Part shown: positions 53,814 to 61,874 of the stretch, in pieces | Numbering within the stretch: position 1 is the stretch's first letter | Layout: each line of letters starts with the position of its first letter | Origin: Psychrobacillus sp042885655 | GTDB taxonomy: Bacteria; Bacillota; Bacilli; Bacillales_A; Planococcaceae | Length of the DNA stretch: 64,000 nucleotides | Assembly: GCF_042885655.1 (NCBI RefSeq) | Contig: NZ_JBHVRO010000006.1 | Span: forward strand, 186,001 to 250,000 | Direction: 5' to 3' | Notes under the pieces: generated by a model | What the model was told of the DNA's origin: nothing | Databases searched by the model: none | Seen by the model: the letters and a program-made list of their open reading frames with translations, nothing else | Program-made: the position numbers and the translations under genes

Positions 53814-54290
53814 TTGAGTGAAGAATATTTTGAAGTTCCTATAAGATGTACAGGGATTGCAACCGTTCTATTAAAAAAGATAGAAAATGAATATAAAGTT
53901 TTACTCTTTAAGAGGGCAACTTCTATTTTAAAGGATGTTTGGTGTTATATTGGGGGGAGTATCGAAAAAGGGGAAAAGGCATGGGAAGCTGCTATTAGAG
54001 AAATTAAAGAGGAAACTGGGATTACATTGTTAGAATTATATACCTCTAACAAGTTTGACCAGATTTACTCACCAAAAGAAAACTATATATATGTTGCTCC
54101 TGTATTTGTTGGATATATAGATGAACAACAAGATGTAAAATTAAATTATGAACATAGCGATTATCAATGGTTATCAATTGATGAAGCGATAGAAACAGTT
54201 TCATTACCTGGAAATGATGAAGTTCTTATGTCTATCGAAAAACATTTTGTAATGAGAAAACCTCCAGAGTTTTTACGTGTAGGAAATTAA
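53814..54290 (+). CDS. cassette 23: Nudix hydrolase
   Basis: A 158-residue hydrolase with a full Nudix box, GGSIEKGEKAWEAAIREIKE followed by ETGI (G-x5-E-x7-R-E-x2-E-E-x-G). TTG start 8 nt after GAGGTG. The box binds magnesium and cleaves nucleoside-diphosphate-type bonds; the substrate is not predictable. It is one of the few enzymes in the array with a complete catalytic motif. Confidence 0.87.
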   Translation: MSEEYFEVPIRCTGIATVLLKKIENEYKVLLFKRATSILKDVWCYIGGSIEKGEKAWEAAIREIKEETGITLLELYTSNKFDQIYSPKENYIYVAPVFVGYIDEQQDVKLNYEHSDYQWLSIDEAIETVSLPGNDEVLMSIEKHFVMRKPPEFLRVGN

Positions 54291-54299
54291 CATTTCTTC

Positions 54300-54331
54300 T
54301 TCAGCTAACGTGGTGCTTTACTTCAAGAAGG
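54300..54331 (+). repeat. array site 26, left half only
   Basis: TTCAGCTAACGTGGTGCTTTAC then TTCAAGAAGG. There is no right palindrome; the next gene starts 23 nt on, which suggests deletion of the right part. Confidence 0.78.
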
Positions 54332-54353
54332 GTTTGCAGAGAGGGAGTGGAAG

Positions 54354-54620
54354 TTGGTGGATATGAAAAAGAACCATTACATTTATATTATCATTGGATA
54401 TATAGGTACTTTATTAATATTGATTGCTGGTATAAGGTACATTTTAATCACAGATGATGTCATAGGAAATGGACTCATATTCTTTGGACTTATTTTTATC
54501 CTAAATAGTTTAAATTTTATGGAATCCAAATTTCTTACAGTAAAAGAAAGACGAATTGTTAATTGGTCATTCTTTAGTTTGATGGCGATAATTCTAATAA
54601 TTGGTTTTACTTTCGTATAA
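54354..54620 (+). CDS. cassette 24: three-helix membrane protein
   Basis: 88 residues from TTG at 54354 (GGGAG 6 nt upstream). Helices IYIIIGYIGTLLILIAGI, NGLIFFGLIFILNSL and FFSLMAIILIIGFTF. It follows a left half-site directly. Function unknown. Confidence 0.68.
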   Translation: MVDMKKNHYIYIIIGYIGTLLILIAGIRYILITDDVIGNGLIFFGLIFILNSLNFMESKFLTVKERRIVNWSFFSLMAIILIIGFTFV

Positions 54621-54642
54621 ATATCATCTTAATTGAATCATT

Positions 54643-54780
54643 TTCAACTAACGGGTGCTTTAGCAAAATATAGCCATCATTTCGATGGTCTATTTTTATG
54701 TCCAAAACATTAAGTTGATCTCTGATAAGCCTTGTGAAATTTTACACTTAAACTAACGGAGCAGGTTAGTTGAACAAGGA
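54643..54780 (+). repeat. array site 27, long class
   Basis: TTCAACTAACGGGTGCTTTAGC, GCCATCAtttcGATGGTC, TTGTGAAATTTTACACTTAA, then AACTAACGGAGCAGGTTAGTT. The left part (AGCAAAATATaGCCATCAT) closely matches site 22. Confidence 0.92.
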
Positions 54781-54816
54781 ATTATTATATAAAGTTGTTC
54801 AAGGAAAGGAGAAAAA

Positions 54817-55176
54817 ATGGAATATAAAGACTTAGCAATACACTTTACAGATGAATTTGAAGAGTATAAGCCTGTCTTACAAGAACATATTCAGTTTAAT
54901 GGCGAAATCTTAAATCATGTCTTTTTTGGTGAATGCAACGATTATTTTATTGAACTCATTGGAAAAGAGAAGGATATACCTAAGATAATGGAGTTATTTA
55001 ATTTTCTTGAACAGATGGCAACTTCAGGAGATGATGATGTCACAGAATTACTAAGCGTTACTATACTTGCACGACTTGGCGATTCTAAAAAGCTACTAAA
55101 AACTGCTTATAAGTATATGGATTCAGAGACGAGGAAAGCCTCTAATGAAATTGAAAGGTTTTGGGGTAGAACTTGA
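54817..55176 (+). CDS. cassette 25: DUF7674-like protein
   Basis: A 119-residue helical protein: FTDEFEEYKPVLQEHIQFNG, then NHVFFGECNDYFIEL, LNFLEQMATSGDDDVTELLS, and KYMDSETRKASNEIE. The middle resembles DUF7674-type proteins found among immunity genes. The family link is a moderate guess. Its stop TGA falls in the palindrome of the next half-site (ACTTGAACTAACG). AAAGGAG site. Confidence 0.75.
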   Translation: MEYKDLAIHFTDEFEEYKPVLQEHIQFNGEILNHVFFGECNDYFIELIGKEKDIPKIMELFNFLEQMATSGDDDVTELLSVTILARLGDSKKLLKTAYKYMDSETRKASNEIERFWGRT

Positions 55177-55202
55177 ACTAACGTAGCAGGTTAGTTGAAT
55201 AA
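55173..55202 (+). repeat. array site 28, right half only
   Basis: TTGAACTAACGTAGCAGG and TTAGTTGAATAAG; no left arm and no terminator. It carries the stop codon of cassette 25. Confidence 0.82.
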
Positions 55203-55284
55203 GTAAACCCAAAGGTACGTAAGTTTGAATGCTTAGGAACTTATAATAATTGATAATCGTATTTATTAGAAAGGAGGTAATTAA

Positions 55285-55668
55285 TTGAAAAAAGTTGGAA
55301 TGATTATAGGTTTATTTATAGCCGTTATTGCAGTGTTCGTATTTATAAATAAATTACATTATCCTTCTCTTCCGATAGATGATATGTCTGCAAAAGAAGC
55401 GATTGATATACTGAAAGAATCGGATAGTAAAATAGCAGAAATTGCAGTAGAAGGCGATTTTATTTGGTATATCACAAGTAGTGAGAACAAAGGTATTTCG
55501 ATTGCTGATGAAAATATAAAACAAATAATTGGTTCAAATGGATGGGAATTTAAAGAAAAAGATGGTGCTGGTCTGTTCTTTGAAAAAGATGGAAAAAGAT
55601 TAATTGCCACCACTCAAATGTGGACTAAAAATTATGTTCTCGTTAAAATTCCAAGTTATTTTAAATAA
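55285..55668 (+). CDS. cassette 26: membrane-anchored or secreted small protein
   Basis: 127 residues from TTG at 55285 (AAAGGAGG upstream). A helix MIIGLFIAVIAVFVFI is followed by an extracellular-type domain: LPIDDMSAKEAIDILKESDS, WYITSSENKGISIADENIK and EFKEKDGAGLFFEKDG. Function unknown. Confidence 0.72.
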   Translation: MKKVGMIIGLFIAVIAVFVFINKLHYPSLPIDDMSAKEAIDILKESDSKIAEIAVEGDFIWYITSSENKGISIADENIKQIIGSNGWEFKEKDGAGLFFEKDGKRLIATTQMWTKNYVLVKIPSYFK

Positions 55669-55687
55669 TCTTGAGTGGTTTTTTATT

Positions 55688-55764
55688 AAGCTAACGGGTG
55701 CTTAGTTGAACAACAGTAATTCTTTTCTTTATTGAACTAACGGTGCAGTTTAGTTTAATAAGGA
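55688..55764 (+). repeat. array site 29
   Basis: AAGCTAACGGGTGCTTAGTTG, a centre without a strong hairpin, then TTGAACTAACGGTGCAGTTTA and GTTTAATAAGG. Confidence 0.88.
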
Positions 55765-55875
55765 AAGAGCTACCAATGCATAAGTTTTGATATTTTGAGA
55801 TAATTAAAAGGTATAAAGGTAAGGGATAAATCTAAATCTATTGAGAAAAATATTTTAAAATAATGGAGATGTAAA

Positions 55876-56400
55876 ATGACAAGCATTACGGGATACACTT
55901 GTAATTGCTGTGGGGAATATCATGAAGAACTTCCTACAAGTTATGGAAACCCTGCACCAGTTTATTATTATGATGTTGCACCTGAAGAACTTAAAGACAG
56001 GTTTAAATTAGATGACGACTTATGCATTATGGACAATGAACATTTCTTTATTCGTGGATGTATTGAAATTCCTATTATCAATACAGATGAGCATTTAATA
56101 TGGGGTGTATGGGTATCATTAAGCGAAGCTAATTTTAATAAAACAAATTCAATCTGGGACAAACAAGAATTGTTGGAACCAATGTTAGGTTGGTTATCTA
56201 CTGCTTTGCCTTGTTATCCTGATACTGTGAATTTAAAAGCAAGGCTTCATTTTAGACCAAATGGAATTAGACCATATATTGAACTCGAACCAACCGACCA
56301 TCCTTTAGCAGTAGAATATAGGAATGGAGTAACCATTGAAAGGGTACAAGAAATAGCAGAAGAACTATGTGTTAATAACGATAATCGAGAAAAAGAGTGA
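55876..56400 (+). CDS. cassette 27: DUF2199 family protein, copy 2
   Basis: A 174-residue protein, highly similar to cassette 13 (44706). Differences are scattered conservative changes (for example NDRFEL to KDRFKL). The leader (about 100 bp upstream) is also alike, so the whole cassette was duplicated and diverged. The metal-like motif C-x-C-C is kept and no stop is present. It may serve as an immunity-type protein; inference. Confidence 0.85.
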   Translation: MTSITGYTCNCCGEYHEELPTSYGNPAPVYYYDVAPEELKDRFKLDDDLCIMDNEHFFIRGCIEIPIINTDEHLIWGVWVSLSEANFNKTNSIWDKQELLEPMLGWLSTALPCYPDTVNLKARLHFRPNGIRPYIELEPTDHPLAVEYRNGVTIERVQEIAEELCVNNDNREKE

Positions 56401-56460
56401 TCGTTTTTGAATCTATGCTTATTCAATTACCGGGTGCTTAGTTAAACAAGACCATCATAG

Positions 56461-57650
56461 TGCTGCACCCCAAAAGTTAGAGTAATAAATCTAACTTTTG
56501 GGGTGTTTTTATATGGCGAAATATAGCCAAGGTTTTAAATTAAAGATTGTTCAAGAGTATTTAAAAGGGCACCTGGGATACTTATTATTAGCGAAAAATA
56601 TGGCATTCCATCTTCAACTCCAATCAAACATTGGGTTAGGGCTTATAAAGCTTTTGGAGCAGAAGGCTTACAACGTAAAACAAAGCATGAAGAATATCCT
56701 GTTCAATTCAAATTAGATGTATTAAACTTTATGAAACAAACAGGTGCTTCTTACCAAGATACAGCGATTCGATAAAGAAGAAGGATTCCGATTAAAAGAC
56801 ATTTTTAAACAAGTTGAAATTCCGGAAGCAACTTATCATTATCATATCAAGCAAATGAAGCAGGAAGATCCAGATCAAGCTTGGAAAACGTTAATTTTAG
56901 AGACATTTGAGCAGCATGAAGGTCGATATGGTTATAGTCGGATTCATGCGGAATTAAAAGCACAAGGACATAAAATCAATCATAAAAAAGTACAGCGAAT
57001 CATGAATCAATTGAATTTAAAGTGTGTAAAATTCGTACGTAAATCTCGCTATAAATCGTATAAAGGGAATGTTGGCAAAGTAGCGAAGAATCGTTTAAAC
57101 CGCCGTTTCAACACACCGTACTCCTTACAAAAACTTGTGACTGATGTAACAGAATTCAAGTCACAAATAATGAGAAACTATATCTAAGCCCGATTATGGA
57201 TTTATATAACGGTGAAATACTCGGTTTCAGTCTGTCTAAAAGCCCTACACTGGAATTTGTGATTGATTCACTGAAACAAGCGCTCCCAATCATTCATGAA
57301 CGTGCAGAATATCATACAACCATTCATTCGGATCAAGGCTGGCACTACCAACATAATTCGTGGGTGAAAACATTAAAACAAAACAAGATTTTCCAAAGCA
57401 TGTCTCGTAAAGCAACATGTGCAGACAATGCGGCAATGGAGAACTTCTTTGGCTTACTCAAACAAGAAATGTATTACGGGGAAGAATTGATCTCCTACAA
57501 AGCGTTACAGATGAAAATTGAGAAGTATATCGATTACTATAACAACGATCGAATTAAACAAAAACTGGCCGGCATGAGTCCGATAAAATACCGAACTCAT
57601 GCCAGTCAATTAGCTGCATAAATAAAACTCTAACTTTAAGGGGTCACTAA
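56461..57650 (+). mobile_element. IS150-like IS3-family element, decayed
   Basis: Inverted ends near TGCACCCCAAAAGTTAGAGT (left) and the reverse complement of TGACCCCTTAAAGTTAGAGT (right). About 1.19 kb, shorter than the usual 1.4-1.5 kb because part of the middle is missing. The ends of the inverted repeats are placed to within a few bases; the target duplication could not be resolved. Confidence 0.85.
56498..57621 (+). pseudogene. IS150-like transposase, in several broken pieces
   Basis: orfA begins MAKYSQGFKLKIVQEYLKG and soon shifts frame; its other-frame continuation (QFKLDVLNFMKQTGASYQDT) breaks off where a piece of orfA-orfB is deleted. orfB (from about 56760) has RYGYSRIHAELKAQGHKI, the first catalytic aspartate in TDVTEF, then a frameshift near 57160. 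The last part has the second aspartate in HSDQGWHY and the glutamate in NAAMENFFG. It cannot make an active enzyme. Confidence 0.88.
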
Positions 57651-57764
57651 CTTTTCGATGGTCTATTTTTTTATCTGAAACATCAAGTAGTTCTCAGAAA
57701 TCCATTGTGAAATGGTACACTTAAACTAACGCAGCAGTTTAGTTCAATAAGGGGGATATGAAAA

Positions 57765-58037
57765 TTGAAAAGGAAGTACAGTAAGTACTCCATCATTCTA
57801 ATTGTCGTTGGGATTTTTATTGCATATATGATTTTTCCACCTATCAATATAACTTTTGGAAAGTGGTCTATGATAGCCATTCCCATTGGTTTTGCTATCT
57901 ATTTAACAGGTATAACAATTGGAATTATCGCTTTCATTAAGAAAGAAAAAGGGTTTATGAAGTATATCTCGTTATTATCCATTCCCCTAGGTGTTTTATT
58001 TATTGCATTTCTCTATGCAATCGTCGGTAAAATTTAA
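57765..58037 (+). CDS. cassette 28: membrane protein with about three helices
   Basis: 90 residues from TTG at 57765 (GGGGGA 8 nt upstream). Helices IILIVVGIFIAYMIF, WSMIAIPIGFAIYLTGITIG and YISLLSIPLGVLFIAFLYAI. Function unknown. Immediately downstream of site 30. Confidence 0.68.
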   Translation: MKRKYSKYSIILIVVGIFIAYMIFPPINITFGKWSMIAIPIGFAIYLTGITIGIIAFIKKEKGFMKYISLLSIPLGVLFIAFLYAIVGKI

Positions 58038-58053
58038 CGACATTAATTTCGTG

Positions 58054-58088
58054 ATCTTATTGAACTAACGCAGCAGGATAGTGGAACA
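58054..58088 (+). repeat. array site 31, right half only
   Basis: TTGAACTAACGCAGCAGG then the worn ATAGTGGAACAA. No left arm or terminator. Confidence 0.78.
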
Positions 58089-58139
58089 AAATGATTTTTT
58101 CGAGGGTGAAGGATAATAATATTGAACGGAGGAACTAAA

Positions 58140-58553
58140 TTGGAATATGTTTTAGATCACGTTGGAATTGCTGTTAGAAGTATTGATGATGCTCTTCCCT
58201 TTTATCTTAATGTATTAAACGGATTATTAGAGGACCGTTATACAAGTGATACACCTGGTGTTGAAGTACACGTTGCTGTTGTAAGAACCAATGATAAAGT
58301 AATTGAATTACTGGAACCAACCAACAAGAACTCTCCAATGGCTCGGTTTATAAAGCAACGAGGAAAAGGGGTGCATCATATTGCATATCGAGTTGACGAT
58401 TTGGACAAAGCAATACTCGAGGCTAGTAAAAATGGAGTTCGTTTTCTAGAGGACACACTACGTACTAACACACGTGGAAGAAGGCTCATTTATGTTAATC
58501 CCGCATCAACTGATGGAACTTTAATTGAACTTTGTAGCTATTTGAATAACTAA
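58140..58553 (+). CDS. cassette 29: VOC protein similar to methylmalonyl-CoA epimerase
   Basis: 137 residues from TTG at 58140, 7 nt after GGAGG. LDHVGIAVRSIDDALPFY is very like the N-terminus of the chromosomal epimerase at 12634 (VDHIGIAVKSIEDALPYY); GVHHIAYRVDD and LIELCSYL keep the metal ligands. The rest is more diverged. It may be a second epimerase or a related VOC enzyme captured by the array. Confidence 0.84.
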   Translation: MEYVLDHVGIAVRSIDDALPFYLNVLNGLLEDRYTSDTPGVEVHVAVVRTNDKVIELLEPTNKNSPMARFIKQRGKGVHHIAYRVDDLDKAILEASKNGVRFLEDTLRTNTRGRRLIYVNPASTDGTLIELCSYLNN

Positions 58554-58645
58554 AGAAAAATTAACTTGAATTTTCTTAATTGGTAGAAGCAATTCAAAGA
58601 AACAATATGGGGAATTAACGTGAACTTTAAATAAACTATAACGTT

Positions 58646-58678
58646 GTTCAACTAACGCCGCAGGTTAGTTTAACAAGA
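58646..58678 (+). repeat. array site 32, right half only
   Basis: TTCAACTAACGCCGCAGG and TTAGTTTAACAAG. A hairpin (ACCTA/TAGGT) with T6 follows at 58680-58711, so a terminator here lies after the palindrome instead of before it. Confidence 0.78.
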
Positions 58679-58861
58679 GTACCTAAGCCGATATTCTAGG
58701 TTCTTTTTTGGAAAAATGACGATTTTTGATACCTCTTCGAGACCTTACTAAGTAAAGTGTCATACTTCAAAGAATATAGGAATAGTACATTACTAGAATA
58801 AAAAAATAATAATGGGAAGAAATGAGGTAAATGTATTTTAGAAAAACTCAGAAAAATAAAT

Positions 58862-59239
58862 ATGAAAACTGCAATATTTATGGGGATTATTTTTTATTCT
58901 TTGGCTATCTTAATCCATCTTCTTATTATAAGCGGAATTATTCCATTCACATGGGTTAATGGTGGACGCTCTGAATCCTTCGCTACTCAGCTACCACTAT
59001 CTTTAATCAGTACTGTTATTTCTATTATTGGAGGAGTTTTTACGCTGATTGTCGGCAGAAATATACTAAATAAATACAAAAGAGGAATAACCATTATATG
59101 TTGGTTTTTTGTTGTACTTTGGTCTTTTGGGTTTATACAACAATTGTTAGGAACTCCTTTTGAAAAAATGGTTTGTTCGTTTATATTGTTACTTGGAGTC
59201 ATCTCGAACTTGCGTATGGCGATTGAAAAAAAACAGTAA
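58862..59239 (+). CDS. cassette 30: four-helix membrane protein
   Basis: 125 residues from ATG at 58862; a possible upstream ATT start at 58835 (after GAGGT) would add nine residues (LEKLRKIN), because the ATG itself has no ribosome site. Four hydrophobic helices, including FYSLAILIHLLIISGIIPF, SLISTVISIIGGVFTLIV, ITIICWFFVVLWSFGFI and MVCSFILLLGVI. Function unknown. Confidence 0.68.
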   Translation: MKTAIFMGIIFYSLAILIHLLIISGIIPFTWVNGGRSESFATQLPLSLISTVISIIGGVFTLIVGRNILNKYKRGITIICWFFVVLWSFGFIQQLLGTPFEKMVCSFILLLGVISNLRMAIEKKQ

Positions 59240-59269
59240 CAATTAAATGAACGTAGGTGAAAAAATCAC

Positions 59270-59407
59270 TTAAAGTAAAGGGTGATTCAGTTAAACAAGA
59301 CCATCATTTAGATGGTCTGTTTTTACGTCCAGAAACATCAAGTAGCTCTTAGAAACCCATTGTGAAATGTTACACTTAAACTAACGCAGCAGTTTAGTTG
59401 AAGAATG
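59270..59407 (+). repeat. array site 33, long class with worn left arm
   Basis: AAAGTAAAGGGTGATTCAGTT, GACCATCAtttaGATGGTC, TTGTGAAATGTTACACTTAA, then AACTAACGCAGCAGTTTAGTT. Confidence 0.9.
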
Positions 59408-59467
59408 AGAGTAGGGAAATAAATGCATTAAAACAAATTTAAACTCTTTTAAAGAGGAGTGATGATA

Positions 59468-60049
59468 TTGAAAAAAATTGGTTTAATTTTAATCTTTTTG
59501 TTTTTATCAATTGGTTTATTTGGTTGCCAACAAAACAATAACAAGAAGGTTGATAACGAACCGTCTGATATCGAACCATTAGATACAAAAGCCGAGGTCA
59601 TAGAAGAAGATTTTGTATATCGACTTGTGACAGAAAAAGCAGAATACGGTAAGAATGAACCTATAAAAATTTATGCTGAATTAGAATATACAGGCGGAAA
59701 AGAAGAAATTGAAATTTTTCATTCAGCTTCGCCATTCTCTTTTCCAATGGTTGAGACTACGAGAAATTATGAAATCGGATACGGTATGGATGAATCATTA
59801 TCAAGCACTAAACTAATAAAAGGGGAACCACTCCGTGCAGAATATAGGGGAAGTGGCGTGTACGATACGGAGGATAAAAAAGAATATATACATTTTATAA
59901 GGAAAATTATGAATCAGGAATTTCCAAAAGGACGTTATGTTGTAAATGGAATTGCAGACTTTTATGTTAAAGCTAACGAGGAAACTGAACAAGAGAAAAA
60001 ATATAATATTAAATCACAGGTTGAATTTAGGGTTAAAAATAGTAATTAG
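59468..60049 (+). CDS. cassette 31: lipoprotein
   Basis: 193 residues from TTG at 59468 (GAGGAG 8 nt upstream). Signal peptide KKIGLILIFLFLSIGLFGC with lipobox (LFGC), then an acidic, N/Q-rich linker (QQNNNKKVDNEPSD) and a beta-rich domain (PIKIYAELEYTGGKEEIEIF) resembling an Ig-like or intramolecular-chaperone inhibitor fold. A surface role is likely; function unknown. Confidence 0.78.
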   Translation: MKKIGLILIFLFLSIGLFGCQQNNNKKVDNEPSDIEPLDTKAEVIEEDFVYRLVTEKAEYGKNEPIKIYAELEYTGGKEEIEIFHSASPFSFPMVETTRNYEIGYGMDESLSSTKLIKGEPLRAEYRGSGVYDTEDKKEYIHFIRKIMNQEFPKGRYVVNGIADFYVKANEETEQEKKYNIKSQVEFRVKNSN

Positions 60050-60058
60050 AAAAAAGAA

Positions 60059-60138
60059 TTTCACTAACAGAGTGCTTTACTTCAAGAAGGAGTAAAGCTT
60101 TTTTCTTATTATACTAACTGGGCAGAATAGTTGAATTA
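60059..60138 (+). repeat. array site 34, short class
   Basis: TTCACTAACAGAGTGCTTTAC, hairpin GCTTTACTTCaagaaGGAGTAAAGC + T6, then ATACTAACTGGGCAGAATAG and TTGAATTAG (right arm worn). Confidence 0.9.
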
Positions 60139-60185
60139 GTTGTAAATCAATTTTTATATTATTAACTTACTTCGGAGGTAGAGAC

Positions 60186-61100
60186 TTGAACACCAATCAA
60201 AAGGCAATTGAAATCTTTGAACAAAATGAATATGAAGAAGCAATGGAACTGTTTCAACAAGCAGTACATGAATCTAGAGACGTACAATCCCTAAATAATC
60301 TTGCTTGGATGCACCTTTATGAGGAAGAGGATGATGATAAAGCCCTTGAATTAATAAAAGAAGCCGTTAAGATGAATCCATCCTCATACTTTCCTTATAA
60401 CATTCTAGGGGAAATTTACATTAGACAAGAACAATGGAAAGAAGCTAAAGAAGCATTGCGAAAGTCCATTTCGATTCAAATATCCAATGAAGCACATCAC
60501 AATTTAGCTGTAGCTTATTATAATCTTGGAGAGTTTGAAGAGGCTTCGGAGTTTTTCTTGCAAGCTGCAGGAGATTCGGATAATACAATGTATAACCATG
60601 TAAAATGTTTAATTGACCTAGGGCGAACAACAGAAGCTAAAGAGAAGTTGGATGTGTTTAACGAAAAATCTGATGATTTTGTAGGCGAAATCGATGTAGC
60701 TGATTTATATGTTGAATTGAATTGCTATAAAGAAGCAATTCAATGGTTTGAAAAGGGGTACAAAGAATACGGGAAAAGTCCTTATTGGATTGGTAGATTT
60801 GTTTATGCTCTATTTAAAACTAATAATTTCTCACGTATAAATGAAGTTATACAAGAAGCCATTGAAGAGAAGGAAGAAGTAATAGAAGACGTTAAGAAAG
60901 AAGAAGTAGAAGAAAACTGGACTGAAAACGATAAGAAAGAGTTAATTGAAGAATATATGGGAGAGAATGATAAATATAAAAAAATGATTGAGTTTATCAC
61001 ATCTGGATATGTTCCTCAATTAGATTTTGAAACATATAGTACTGGGGCGTGCTATCTGTTTGGATGTAAAAGACATAATCATCCTGAATATCAAAAATAA
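60186..61100 (+). CDS. cassette 32: TPR-repeat protein
   Basis: 304 residues from TTG at 60186 after GGAGGT. Four or five tetratricopeptide units: AIEIFEQNEYEEAMELFQQA, ALELIKEAVKMNPSSYFPYN, WKEAKEALRKSISIQISNEA, EEASEFFLQAAGDSDNTMYN and KEAIQWFEKGYKEYGK. A lysine/glutamate-rich coil follows, then a C-terminal Cys/His-containing end (CYLFGCKRHNHPEY). Probably a protein-binding scaffold; partner unknown. The largest soluble protein in the array. Confidence 0.82.
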   Translation: MNTNQKAIEIFEQNEYEEAMELFQQAVHESRDVQSLNNLAWMHLYEEEDDDKALELIKEAVKMNPSSYFPYNILGEIYIRQEQWKEAKEALRKSISIQISNEAHHNLAVAYYNLGEFEEASEFFLQAAGDSDNTMYNHVKCLIDLGRTTEAKEKLDVFNEKSDDFVGEIDVADLYVELNCYKEAIQWFEKGYKEYGKSPYWIGRFVYALFKTNNFSRINEVIQEAIEEKEEVIEDVKKEEVEENWTENDKKELIEEYMGENDKYKKMIEFITSGYVPQLDFETYSTGACYLFGCKRHNHPEYQK

Positions 61101-61171
61101 AATCATTCGACTGTCAAACATGATGGTCGAATCTTTGTCATATAAGGTCGCTTTTTTTATTCCAAATAACG

Positions 61172-61271
61172 ATTGTGAAATAATGTACTTAAACTAACGG
61201 GTGCTTTACTTTAAGAAGGAGTAAAGCCTTTTCTCTTATTGAACTAAAGAGGCAGGTTAGTTCAACAACAA
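61172..61271 (+). repeat. array site 35, short class
   Basis: TTGTGAAATAATGTACTTAA leads into AACTAACGGGTGCTTTAC. Hairpin GCTTTACTTtaagaaGGAGTAAAGC + T4, then TTGAACTAAAGAGGCAGG and TTAGTTCAACAA. Confidence 0.92.
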
Positions 61272-61359
61272 GTATTAAAAATTTCTAAACTTATTCGCAG
61301 TTATAAGAAGTTCGAATAATGCAAGAAAGCATATATATATAGTGAAAGGAAGGTGCAAA

Positions 61360-61557
61360 GTGAAAAAGGACACTAAATTAGGGTTATTTCTTTCATTGTT
61401 TGTATTAATTGGTTTTCCAGTTGTTTTTGTAGTTATATCATTGTCTACAGGACAATGGGATACTTTTTTAATTGGTTTTCCAGTTTCATCTGCTGCGGGA
61501 TTTATGGGTGTATGGATAGCTATAAGGGAGATAAAAAAGGAACGGAAGAGTGATTAA
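61360..61557 (+). CDS. cassette 33: two-helix membrane miniprotein
   Basis: 65 residues from GTG at 61360 (AAGGAAGG upstream). Helix 1 LGLFLSLFVLIGFPVVFVVI, helix 2 FLIGFPVSSAAGFMGVWIAI, then a basic tail (REIKKERKSD). The layout is common in Bacillus (YvlD/YkvS-size proteins). Function unknown. Confidence 0.7.
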   Translation: MKKDTKLGLFLSLFVLIGFPVVFVVISLSTGQWDTFLIGFPVSSAAGFMGVWIAIREIKKERKSD

Positions 61558-61589
61558 TCGTCCCCACTGATTTAAACATTATCTAGCTA

Positions 61590-61692
61590 AACGGAGTGGA
61601 TAAGGAAGACGTATGTCTAATTACTGTCAAATTTATATTAAAAGAAGGAGAAAAAAATGTCGACAATTATATAAGCTAATTATCTTAATGAG
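61590..61692 (+). other. ORF-less cassette remnant
   Basis: A worn array arm (ATCTAGCTAAACGGAGTGGA) is followed by AAAGAAGGAGAAAAAAATG and only four more codons (STII) before TAA at 61672. A strong ribosome site with nothing to translate suggests that the gene of this cassette has been lost. Confidence 0.5.
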
Positions 61693-61800
61693 TTTGTGAA
61701 GAAATATACTTAAAGTAACGGGTGCTTTAGTTAAAGAACAATGGGTTGCGAAAGCCAGCACTTTTTCTTCTTGAACTAACGTCACAGGTTAGTTGAAGAG
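61693..61800 (+). repeat. array site 36
   Basis: TTTGTGAAGAAATATACTTAA leads into AAGTAACGGGTGCTTTAGTT. A central hairpin around GGGTTGCGAAAGCCAGCACT + T5, then TTGAACTAACGTCACAGG and TTAGTTGAAGAG. Confidence 0.88.
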
Positions 61801-61874
61801 TATTGTTTAACTTGTTTTTCAACAATCGGGCCATTTTGTTAAATAAACAAAGATAGTGCGAAGGAGTGAAATAA

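Larger units (their letters stand above)
56425..57752 (+). repeat. array site 30, long class, split by an IS element
   Basis: CAATTACCGGGTGCTTAGTT and GACCATCAT lie left of the IS (to 56458). TTCGATGGTC, the spacer TTGTGAAATGGTACACTTAA and AACTAACGCAGCAGTTTAGTT lie right of it (57652-57752). The insertion point is in the loop of the terminator hairpin. Confidence 0.9.

Noticed and set aside
56461..57650. IS transposase as the recombinase of the array
   Set aside because: It is an IS3-family DDE enzyme broken by frameshifts and a deletion, and it interrupts one site as a late insertion.
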